The notes under the pieces were generated by a model that saw only the letters and a list, made by a program, of their open reading frames with translations, was not told the DNA's origin and ran no database searches. A stretch of DNA of 64,000 nucleotides from Dokdonella_A sp963758365 (GTDB lineage: Bacteria > Pseudomonadota > Gammaproteobacteria > Xanthomonadales > Rhodanobacteraceae), in NCBI GenBank assembly GCA_963758365.1, contig CAVWVB010000001.1:1302001-1366000 (forward strand). The letters run 5' to 3'. Positions 57,012 through 64,000 of the stretch are shown one piece after another (position 1 is the first letter of the stretch; each line of letters starts with the position of its first letter). Made by a program: the position numbers and the translations under genes.

Positions 57012-58159
57012 GGCAGCCTCCGCGTCGGCAGCCTGCCGAGCACGTCGGCGAATTGGTGCGCGACATCCGCGGGATCGAGTGCGGCCACCGCGGCGCGCGC
57101 GGAGTCGCGCAGGCACGTCGATTGCGCTGTTGCAGCGGCCGTTGTCTGCGCCGCAAACGCGACGGCCGCGGCCACGAACGCATCGGCGTCGCCGATCGGC
57201 ACGCGCGCACCCGCGTGCGCGTCGTGGATGTGTTCGCGCGCAGCACCATAATCAAACGCGATGACAGGCACTCCGCTCGCGAGAGCCTCGAGGGTCACAT
57301 TGCCAAACGTCTCGGTCAGGCTCGGAAACAGGAACAGGTCGGCGGACGCGTAATGGCGCGCAAGATCCGCGCCTCGCCGGACGCCCGCAAACACGGTGTC
57401 GGGATGCCGGCGCACCAGGGCCGCGCGGGACGGGCCGTCACCGACGACGACAAGGCGCGCGCGCACGTGCATTGCGCGTATGGCTTCGAACGCGCACATC
57501 GCGAGATCGAGGTTCTTTTCGGGCGCGAGGCGCCCGACGTGGATGACCGCGAGATCGTTGTTCGAAAGACCCCATTCGGCGCGAAGCGCGAGGTCACGAC
57601 GGTGCGGATGAAACAGGGCCGTGTCGACGGCACGGCGCAACAGGATCACATTGTCGAATCCGTGCGCTGCAAGGAAATCGGCAAGTTCCGTGGTGGGCAC
57701 GAGAGTCGCCGCAGCGCGGTTGTGGAAACGACGCAGGTAGGCGAAGACCAGCGGGGTCAGGAAGGCCACTCCGTAATGACGTGCGAAATCGTCGAATCGG
57801 GTATGGAACCCGGTGCAGGCCGGAATGCGCAGGCGACGTGCTGCCCCGAGCGCCGACCGCCCAAGCGGACCCTCGGTCGCGATGTAGAGTGCGTCCACGG
57901 GTTGCCGCGACCAGCGCCGGCGCAGCTGGCGCTGCGCGGGCAGTCCAAGGCGCAACCCGGGATAGCGCGGCAGCGCCGCTCCGGGAAGCAGGACCTGTTC
58001 GAAGTTCGCGGAAAACGCCGCGCTGTCGCCGGCCTGCCGCGGGCGCACCAGCTCGATGGTGTGTCCGAGGACCGCGAGGCCCTGCGCGAGCGACTGCACG
58101 GTCAGGGCCACCCCGTTGATCTCCGGTGGCCAGGTTTCGGTGACGATCGCGACGCGCAT
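57008..58159 (-). CDS. GT4-family glycosyltransferase
   Basis: 383 residues, GT-B fold. The N-domain opens MRVAIVTETWPPEINGVALT; the C-domain has HVGRLAPEKNLDLA and the E-X7-E donor-binding stretch SLTETFGNVTLEALASGVPV. It resembles the SqdX/MgtA branch of diacylglycerol glycosyltransferases. The ribosome-binding site GGCGGAGC precedes the ATG. A Pho-box-like repeat lies 66 bases upstream, and the PAP2 phosphatase gene is coupled downstream. Together with the pst operon on the other strand this suggests phosphate-starvation glycolipid synthesis. The sugar and acceptor cannot be read from sequence. Confidence 0.85.
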   Translation of the reverse strand: MRVAIVTETWPPEINGVALTVQSLAQGLAVLGHTIELVRPRQAGDSAAFSANFEQVLLPGAALPRYPGLRLGLPAQRQLRRRWSRQPVDALYIATEGPLGRSALGAARRLRIPACTGFHTRFDDFARHYGVAFLTPLVFAYLRRFHNRAAATLVPTTELADFLAAHGFDNVILLRRAVDTALFHPHRRDLALRAEWGLSNNDLAVIHVGRLAPEKNLDLAMCAFEAIRAMHVRARLVVVGDGPSRAALVRRHPDTVFAGVRRGADLARHYASADLFLFPSLTETFGNVTLEALASGVPVIAFDYGAAREHIHDAHAGARVPIGDADAFVAAAVAFAAQTTAAATAQSTCLRDSARAAVAALDPADVAHQFADVLGRLPTRRLP

Positions 58160-58225
58160 CGGGCGCTCCGCCTGGGTGCCTCGGGACAGCTTGGCGGTGT
58201 TCCTTGAAGTGCGTATGGCCGCACG

Positions 58226-58243
58226 ATGGCAGATCGATGACAG
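58226..58243 (-). promoter_or_regulatory. Pho-box-like repeat facing the glycosyltransferase-PAP2 operon
   Basis: On the minus strand CTGTCAT-CGAT-CTGCCAT, two 7-base direct repeats spaced 4, against the PhoB consensus CTGTCAT-N4-CTGTCA(T/C). The first half is perfect and the second differs at one base. It ends 66 bases before the GT4 start. Confidence 0.65.
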
Positions 58244-58253
58244 CAGGCCGTTG

Positions 58254-58271
58254 CTGTAACAACCCTGTCAC
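58254..58271 (+). promoter_or_regulatory. Pho-box-like repeat facing the pst operon
   Basis: CTGTAAC-AACC-CTGTCAC, 7-4-7 spacing. The second half fits the PhoB consensus fully; the first differs at two positions. It ends 22 bases before pstC ATG 58294. If it replaces a -35, transcription would start close to that ATG, so the in-frame ATG at 58354 may be the true start. Confidence 0.6.
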
Positions 58272-58293
58272 ATAGGCGGCCTAGCGTGGGCGA

Positions 58294-59379
58294 ATGCCCG
58301 CCAATCCAGAAGCTTGCGGCCTGATCTTGAGTCCGAATCTCCTGCGCCGAACCATGCAGCGCAGGCGACGACGTGCCCGCATGCTGGCCTGGGCCGTCGG
58401 CATCGGCACTCTGCTCGTGGTCGGATCGATGGTGGTGATGCCGATCTTCCTGATCGCGGGCCTGTACCCGCTGGCGCCCCTGCGAGATCTGGACTGGCAA
58501 CAGTTCGGCGTGTTGTTCGCGGGGAGCCTGCGCGCGGCGATCTGCGCGCTGCTGCTCGCGGTGCCGCTCGGCCTTGCGACCGCGATGTTCACGGCCCATT
58601 TCTGCGCCCCGCGTCTGCGCGCGTGGCTGAAAGCCGCTCTCGAACTGCTGTACGCGGTACCAACGGTCGTGCTGGGTCTGGTCGCCACCGCAACCCTGGC
58701 TCCGTGGCTGAAATTTCATGTCGCAACGCTGCTGGCGGCGCTCGTGGTGGTTCCCTGCGTGCTGCTGGCCGCAGGATTCCTGTTCGGACGCAGCGCGCGC
58801 CATGATGGCTGGCTACCGCTGTGGCTGCTGCCGCTGGTCGTCGCAGTCGTTGCCGTCGTGGCAGCGCTCGCAACACGACACGAAGGGGTGCTTGTCGCTG
58901 CCCGGAGTCCGTGGAATGGACTGCTGGTCGGCCTGGCCCTTGGAATCGCCGCACTGCCACTCGTGTTCTCGGTCGCCGAGGACGCGCTCGGGCTGGTCCC
59001 GCGCACGCTGGTCCAGGGCGCGCTCGCACTCGGGGCGACGCGCTGGCAGGCATTGAGGACGATCGTCGTGCCTGCGGCGGGATCGGGCCTGCTGGCCGCG
59101 GTCGTACTCGGATTCTCGCGCTGTTTCGGCGAGACGATGATCGTGTTGATGGCCAGCGGCAATACACCGATCGGTGGCTTCGATCCGCTGACCGGGCTGC
59201 GCTCGATCAGCGCAGAACTTGTGCTCGGCATGCCCGAGGCCGCGCCGACCGGATCCGTGTACCGCAATCTGCTGCTGGCGGCGCTCATCCTGCTCGCATC
59301 GACCGTCGTGCTCAGCCTGGCCGCCGATGTCGTGCGCAATCGACTGCGCCGGCGACTGCTTGCTGCGTCGCTGCCATGA
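58294..59379 (+). CDS. pstC: Phosphate ABC transporter permease PstC
   Basis: 361 residues with six or so transmembrane segments. The binding-protein-dependent permease motif (ALGATRWQALRTIVVPAAGSG) and the PstC signature FSRCFGETMIVLMASGN are present. In-frame ATG at 58354 (MQRRRRR) is an alternative that leaves room for a leader behind the Pho box. Its stop overlaps the pstA ATG (ATGA). No pstS lies upstream. Confidence 0.92.
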   Translation: MPANPEACGLILSPNLLRRTMQRRRRRARMLAWAVGIGTLLVVGSMVVMPIFLIAGLYPLAPLRDLDWQQFGVLFAGSLRAAICALLLAVPLGLATAMFTAHFCAPRLRAWLKAALELLYAVPTVVLGLVATATLAPWLKFHVATLLAALVVVPCVLLAAGFLFGRSARHDGWLPLWLLPLVVAVVAVVAALATRHEGVLVAARSPWNGLLVGLALGIAALPLVFSVAEDALGLVPRTLVQGALALGATRWQALRTIVVPAAGSGLLAAVVLGFSRCFGETMIVLMASGNTPIGGFDPLTGLRSISAELVLGMPEAAPTGSVYRNLLLAALILLASTVVLSLAADVVRNRLRRRLLAASLP

Positions 59380-60647
59380 TTGCCGGCCGATCCGCCGCCG
59401 CTGGTACCTGGTTGCTCGCCGGCGTCACCGGCCTGTGCATCGCGATCGTGACCGGGCTTTTCTGCTTCGTCGGCGCCTCCGCGCTCGCACCATTCTGGCC
59501 ATGCCGGGTCACCGAGGTACATCTGCGTGACGGGCGCGTGCTGCTCGGTGAGGTCGTGGCCGACAATGCGCAGGCGCTGGTCCTGCGCGGCAGCGAATTC
59601 GATCGCATCGGTGACGGCTACCTGCGCGTGCCGATCGGCCGGATCGCGTCGAGCGGCACTCCGGCCGATGCAGTCATGCTCGAACTCGCGGACGGCCGCC
59701 GCCTGTTCGGACGCGGTGACGCCGATTCCGGGATCGAGACCGCGTTGCTCGCCCAGGCGGGAACTCCTTCGCATCCGGTCGAGTCGCTGCGTCCCAATGC
59801 GCTCGACGGATTCGCGCGCTTGCGTTCGTTTGCGCAGCGTCTGGGACGATTTCTGACCACATCGCCGAACGCGTCGAACCTGGCCGGTGGCGTACTGCCG
59901 GCATTGATCGGCACCGTGACGCTCGTACTTCTGATGAGCGTGATCGTGATGCCGTTCGGGATCGCCACCGCGTTGTATCTGCACGAGCGACGCGGGCTCG
60001 CGGTGCGCGTGGTCCGTGCAGCGATCAATACGCTGGCCGGCGTGCCGTCAATCGTCTATGGCGTACTCGGCCTGGCTCTCTTCGTTCACGGGATCGGAGG
60101 CAGCCTGGATCAGCTGATTCACCCGCAACGCCTGCCGGTTCCCACGTTCGGCAGCGGCGGTTTGATCTGGGCCGCACTCACGCTCGCACTGCTGACATTG
60201 CCCGTTGTCGTCGTCAGCATCGAGGAGGGTCTCGCGCGCATTCCTACCGCTCTGCGCAACGGGTCACTCGCGCTCGGTGCAACTCGCGAAGAGACGTTGT
60301 GGCATCTGCTGCTTCCAGCGGCACGACCCGCTGTGCTGACCGGCCTTGTCCTCGCAGTCGCGCGGGCCGCGGGCGCGGTGGCTCCGCTCATGCTGGTGGG
60401 CGTGGTCAAGCTCGCGCCCGCGCCGCCGATCGATGCGACTTTCCCCTGGCTGCATCCGACGCGGCAGTTCATGCATCTGGGTTTCGCGGTCTACGATGCG
60501 GCGCTGGCCAGTCCGGATGCGCTGCGTGGCATACCCCGCGCGTATGCTTGTGCGGGGCTGCTGGTCGGTATCGTCGTCGCACTCAATCTGTCGGCCATCG
60601 TGCTGCGCAATCGACTGCGCGAGCGCTATCGCGCTCTGGAAACCTGA
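59376..60647 (+). CDS. pstA: Phosphate ABC transporter permease PstA (long form)
   Basis: 423 residues. A periplasmic insertion of about 100 residues follows the first helix (VTEVHLRDGRVLLGEVVADN), making it longer than the ~300-residue core type. The permease motif is LALGATREETLWHLLLPAARP, and TLAGVPSIVYGVLGLALFV is the PstA signature. Start ATG 59376 overlaps the pstC stop. It forms the channel with PstC. Confidence 0.93.
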   Translation: MIAGRSAAAGTWLLAGVTGLCIAIVTGLFCFVGASALAPFWPCRVTEVHLRDGRVLLGEVVADNAQALVLRGSEFDRIGDGYLRVPIGRIASSGTPADAVMLELADGRRLFGRGDADSGIETALLAQAGTPSHPVESLRPNALDGFARLRSFAQRLGRFLTTSPNASNLAGGVLPALIGTVTLVLLMSVIVMPFGIATALYLHERRGLAVRVVRAAINTLAGVPSIVYGVLGLALFVHGIGGSLDQLIHPQRLPVPTFGSGGLIWAALTLALLTLPVVVVSIEEGLARIPTALRNGSLALGATREETLWHLLLPAARPAVLTGLVLAVARAAGAVAPLMLVGVVKLAPAPPIDATFPWLHPTRQFMHLGFAVYDAALASPDALRGIPRAYACAGLLVGIVVALNLSAIVLRNRLRERYRALET

Positions 60648-60659
60648 AGTGCCAATGTC

Positions 60660-61469
60660 ATGCTGACCACGGTCCCGCAGAATCCCGCGTCCCATGCGGT
60701 ACTCGACGCCGATGAAGTCATGGCCATGAGGACGCGTGGACTGTGCCTGTGGTACGGCTCTCGCAAGGTCCTCGAAAACGTCGACTTCGACCTGCCGGCC
60801 TCGAGAATCACCGCGCTTGTCGGCCCGAGCGGTTGCGGCAAGTCGAGCCTGCTGCGTTGTCTGAACAGGCTCAACGATGAGATCGAAGGCAGTCGTACCA
60901 GCGGACGCGTGCTTCTCGGCGACAGCGATGCCTACGGCCGGGAAATGATCGTGCACGAACTCCGTCGCCGCGTCGGCATGGTGTTCCAGCGGCCGAATCC
61001 GTTTCCGTTGTCGATCCGGGACAATGTCGCCTATGGCCTGCGACTGCTCGGAATCCGCCAGCGGCGCACGCTCGAGGAACGTGTCGAGCAGGCACTGAGG
61101 TCGGCCATGCTCTGGGACGAGGTTTCCATGCGGCTCGAACACAGCGCGCTGGAGCTTTCCGCAGGTCAGCAGCAACGGCTGGTGATAGCCCGCGCGATCG
61201 CCGTCGAGCCCGAAGTGCTGCTGCTGGACGAACCGGCCTCCGCGCTGGATCCGGCTGCGACCCTGCGTTTCGAGGAGCTTCTGCATGAACTTGCGCGACG
61301 CTATGCGTTGCTGCTGGTGACCCACAACATGCAGCAGGCAGCGCGGGTCGCCGCTTTCACCGCATTCATGCACGAAGGGCGCCTGGTCGAGTTCGGCGAT
61401 ACCGATGCACTGTTCACCAATCCGCGTGAACGGCAGACCGAGGATTTCATCAGTGGCCGGTACGGATGA
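60660..61469 (+). CDS. pstB: Phosphate ABC transporter ATPase PstB
   Basis: 269 residues. Walker A GPSGCGKSS, Q-loop MVFQRPNPFPLSI, a signature LSAGQQQRLVIARAIA (LSGGQ with Ala in place of the first Gly), Walker B LLLDEPASALDP and H-loop THNMQQAARVA. The NPFPLSI segment is diagnostic for PstB. It follows pstA after 12 bases. Confidence 0.95.
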   Translation: MLTTVPQNPASHAVLDADEVMAMRTRGLCLWYGSRKVLENVDFDLPASRITALVGPSGCGKSSLLRCLNRLNDEIEGSRTSGRVLLGDSDAYGREMIVHELRRRVGMVFQRPNPFPLSIRDNVAYGLRLLGIRQRRTLEERVEQALRSAMLWDEVSMRLEHSALELSAGQQQRLVIARAIAVEPEVLLLDEPASALDPAATLRFEELLHELARRYALLLVTHNMQQAARVAAFTAFMHEGRLVEFGDTDALFTNPRERQTEDFISGRYG

Positions 61470-61617
61470 GAATGCTCCCGGAGCGCCATGCCCCGCTGTG
61501 CGGATGCCTGAAGATGCGCCGGCTGCAGCACGCGAGTAGGCTCGGTGCGCCGGTGGCCGCGTCGTGCGACACCTTCGCCGCAAGTGCCTGACCACGAATC
61601 CCGCGAGACAGCGACAT

Positions 61618-62334
61618 ATGGATCGGCTGCATCTGTCCCAACACATTTCACGTCAGTTCAACACCGAGATCGAGGATCTGCGCCGCCAGGTGCTTGCGAT
61701 GGGAGGTCTGGTGGAAGAGCAGATCGGCGCATCCCTGCAGGTGCTCATTGCGCGTGACGCCGAGGCTGCTGCCGCAATCGATCCGCGCGAGCGGCAAATC
61801 AATGCCGCGGAGCTCGCCATCGACGAACAATGCGCATTCATCCTCGCACGACGTCAGCCGACCGCATCGGATCTGCGCTTCGTGCTTGCAAGCATGAAGA
61901 TGCTCGCCGATCTGGAACGCATCGGCGACGAGGCCAAGCGCATAGCGCGCATCGGCGAACAAATGATCGGCGAGGAGGGCGCTGCCGAAGTGAGTGCGGC
62001 ACTTGCCGACCTCGGAGAGCAGGCGCGCGACATGCTGCGCGGATCACTCGATGCGTTCGTGCGCCTGGACGAAGACCTGGCGCTGGCGGTCATGCGCCGT
62101 GACGGTCGCCTCGACCAGGCCTACCGCGGACTCAAGTCCCTGCTCGTCGAGCGCATGCAGGCGTCGCCCCATCGAATCGTCGTCGAACTCGACCGCCTGT
62201 GGTGCGCGCGTTCGTTCGAGCGTATCGGTGACCGCTGCAAGAACCTCTGCGAGTTCGTGCTTTATCTCGTCAAGGGCAAGGATGTCCGGCATTCCGGACT
62301 GACCAAGCAGAATCGCGAAGTGCCATCCGGCTAG
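61618..62334 (+). CDS. phoU: Phosphate signalling protein PhoU
   Basis: 238 residues of two related helical bundles. LADLERIGDEAKRIARIG and ARSFERIGDRCKNLCEFVLYL are the paired metal-binding E(R)xGD motifs. PhoU restrains PhoR/PstB signalling when phosphate is plentiful. The ATG at 61618 gives the conserved MDRLHLSQHISRQFNTEIED start; the longer frame from 61564 is not conserved. Last gene of the pst operon. Confidence 0.95.
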   Translation: MDRLHLSQHISRQFNTEIEDLRRQVLAMGGLVEEQIGASLQVLIARDAEAAAAIDPRERQINAAELAIDEQCAFILARRQPTASDLRFVLASMKMLADLERIGDEAKRIARIGEQMIGEEGAAEVSAALADLGEQARDMLRGSLDAFVRLDEDLALAVMRRDGRLDQAYRGLKSLLVERMQASPHRIVVELDRLWCARSFERIGDRCKNLCEFVLYLVKGKDVRHSGLTKQNREVPSG

Positions 62335-62382
62335 CGTAACGCGCGTGCACCGTGCCGGTCGGGGCCACGACGCCGGGAGCGC

Positions 62383-64000
62383 TCAGGTGCCCGCGGCCAG
62401 AGCGGCATCGTCCCAGCCCGGCCTTGGTTTGAAGCGTTCACCGTGTTCAAGCGCAAGAGCCTCGAGTTTCGCCTTCTGTGCGCCGATGCCCGCTTCACGC
62501 ACGTAGCGGATCGGACCGCCGCGGAACGGAGCAAAGCCGGTGCCGAAGATCACTCCCGCGTCGAGCAGGTCGGCGTCGTCGACGACGCCGTCGTGCAGAC
62601 AGGCGACGGCCTCGTTCAGAAGCGGCATGAGCAGGCGATCCTCGAGGTCCGCTGGCGCACTGTAGGCGGCATCGACCGCCGGCTTCTGTGCCTTGCCGTT
62701 CTCCCATTTGTAGAAGCCTTCGCCGTCCTTCTTGCCGCGCTTGCCGGCGCTGACCAGTTTGTCGAGCGCAGGCGGAATATCGAGACCGAGGAACGGTCCG
62801 AGTTCCGCACCAACAGAAGCGGCGACATCGAGTCCAACCGTGTCGATGAGCTCGATCGGTCCCATCGGCATGCCGAATTTCTTCGCGGTCCGATCGATGA
62901 CCGGACCAGGAATGCCTTCGCTCAAGGCACGAGCTGCCTCGAGCAGATACGGCATCAGAATGCGGTTGACCAGGAATCCGGGCGTTCCCGCGACCGGTAC
63001 CGGCAACTTGTCGATAGCCTTGCAGAACGCGAGTGCGCGTTTTTCGTTGAGCACGCCGAGTTTGTCATGGCGCACGATCTCGATCAGCGGCATCAGCGCC
63101 ACCGGATTGAAATAATGCAGACCGAGGAAGCGCGATGGCTTCTTCACCGCCGCGCGCAGTTCGTTCAGGGGAATGCTGGACGTATTCGTCGCGAGCAACG
63201 CCTTGGGTTTCAGATCCGGCTCCGTCGCACGATAGAGCGCCTCCTTGGCTTCGGCGTTCTCGAATATCGCCTCGATCACCAGATCCGCCGCAGCGATGCC
63301 GCGACCCTCGACGTCGGCCACCAGCCGTGCCATGGCGGGATCGATGCGGTCGCGTGTCTTCAGCTTCTTCGCGAATAGCTGTCGCGCTCGATCGAGAGCC
63401 GGCTCGACATACTTCATCTCGCGGTCCTGCAGCGTGACTTCGAACCCACGCAACGCGCACCAGGCCGCGATGTCGCCGCCCATCACGCCGGCGCCGATCA
63501 CATGCACATGGGTGATGCCATGCTCGGCGCCGCCGGCCAGCGACTTCAGGCGTTCCTGGAGGAAGAACACACGCACGAGATTGCGTGCGGTAGGAGTCTG
63601 CGCAAGCCTGGTCACGGCGCGTGCTTCGAGCTTCAGGCGCTGGCGGATGTTCGAGCCGCCGCGCCGCCAGGTCTCGATCAGCGCGAAAGGCGCCGGGTAG
63701 TGATCCTTGCGCACTCTTGCGGCTGTCTGCTTGACCAGGATCGGGGCCAGGATCTGCCGCGCCGGCCAGGAATTCGTCGCCCACGCGGTGGTTCTCTGCA
63801 GCAGCGACCGGGACGGGCGCTGGCGAATGATTTCCCTCGCGGCATCCATCAGCAAGTCAGCCGACGTCAGGCGATCGACAAGGCCCATCGCGCGCGCATT
63901 CTCGGGCGAAGCGCTGCGACCGGTCAGCATGAATTCGAGCGCGGCTGGTGCGCCGATCAGGCGCGGCAACCGCGCGCTTCCACCCCAGGCCGGGAAAATG
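62383..64000 (-). CDS. fadJ: Beta-oxidation bifunctional protein FadJ/FadB-type (5' part missing)
   Basis: 539 residues visible; the gene continues past the right edge, so the N-terminal hydratase is incomplete. The first visible residues are IFPAWGGSARLPRLIGAP, the end of the enoyl-CoA hydratase domain. The 3-hydroxyacyl-CoA dehydrogenase follows, with NAD motif VIGAGVMGGDIAAWCAL, the catalytic His-Glu pair region GLHYFNPVALMPLIEIV and the C-terminal repeat ending FRGGPIRYVREAG. fadJ and fadB cannot be distinguished without the missing part. It is convergent with phoU. Confidence 0.9.
   Translation of the reverse strand, partial: IFPAWGGSARLPRLIGAPAALEFMLTGRSASPENARAMGLVDRLTSADLLMDAAREIIRQRPSRSLLQRTTAWATNSWPARQILAPILVKQTAARVRKDHYPAPFALIETWRRGGSNIRQRLKLEARAVTRLAQTPTARNLVRVFFLQERLKSLAGGAEHGITHVHVIGAGVMGGDIAAWCALRGFEVTLQDREMKYVEPALDRARQLFAKKLKTRDRIDPAMARLVADVEGRGIAAADLVIEAIFENAEAKEALYRATEPDLKPKALLATNTSSIPLNELRAAVKKPSRFLGLHYFNPVALMPLIEIVRHDKLGVLNEKRALAFCKAIDKLPVPVAGTPGFLVNRILMPYLLEAARALSEGIPGPVIDRTAKKFGMPMGPIELIDTVGLDVAASVGAELGPFLGLDIPPALDKLVSAGKRGKKDGEGFYKWENGKAQKPAVDAAYSAPADLEDRLLMPLLNEAVACLHDGVVDDADLLDAGVIFGTGFAPFRGGPIRYVREAGIGAQKAKLEALALEHGERFKPRPGWDDAALAAGT

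Overview
The window is about 64 kb of GC-rich, gene-dense chromosome. It points to a gammaproteobacterium of the Xanthomonadales/Lysobacterales. The strongest evidence is the block carA-carB-greA-recJ-prfB-lysS-rpfG-rpfC-rpfF-rpfB-acnA, which is the rpf (DSF quorum-sensing) neighbourhood known from Xanthomonas. It is followed by a clpS-clpA-infA-aat, trxB, ald, ftsK, lolA order. A secreted protein ending in a '...IFGNGFD...' tail, a form I associate with Rhodanobacteraceae-like genera, and departures from the Xanthomonas layout suggest a relative of Xanthomonas rather than Xanthomonas itself. I found no tRNA, rRNA, insertion sequence, prophage or CRISPR array.

Layout. 1-1851: end of an NtrC-type response regulator and an NtrY-like kinase. 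1948-6318: a complete three-part drug efflux operon (outer-membrane lipoprotein, HlyD/EmrA adaptor, EmrB-type MFS pump). 6519-8281: a cytochrome c'-like protein, a small membrane protein, tcdA, and a Cys-rich GDCCVxC protein. 8295-11117: a stand-alone A-T-TE nonribosomal-peptide-synthetase-like enzyme. 11527-16526: a glutathione transferase, a secreted DUF1579-like protein, TatD, a secreted trypsin-like protease and a 2OG-Fe(II) oxygenase. 16725-27792: carA, a secreted Sm-like protein, carB, greA, recJ, prfB (with its programmed +1 frameshift) and lysS, with one secreted protein inserted between prfB and lysS.

28030-37954 is the DSF signalling cluster. RpfF makes the fatty-acid signal, RpfC senses it, RpfG degrades c-di-GMP, and RpfB is the acyl-CoA ligase. 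A PilZ-like gene sits between rpfF and rpfB, and a small lipoprotein gene sits between rpfB and acnA. The rpfF ribosome-binding site lies inside a perfect hairpin. 38126-51702 is housekeeping: hflD-mnmA-nudix, clpS-clpA, infA, aat with a coupled FemAB/GNAT-like gene, trxB, ald, ftsK, a CBS protein and lolA.

52088-56414: a large membrane-anchored winged-helix/TPR regulator and a secreted HAF-repeat-like protein. 56466-62334 looks like one phosphate-starvation unit. A glycosyltransferase-PAP2 phosphatase pair diverges from pstC-pstA-pstB-phoU, and the shared intergenic region carries two oppositely oriented Pho-box-like 7-4-7 repeats. The window ends inside a fadJ/fadB-type beta-oxidation gene.

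Most worth following up: the PilZ-like gene and RBS hairpin in the rpf cluster, the divergent Pho boxes joining a candidate lipid-remodelling pair to pst, and the A-T-TE enzyme whose adenylation domain lacks the aspartate that normally binds an alpha-amino group.
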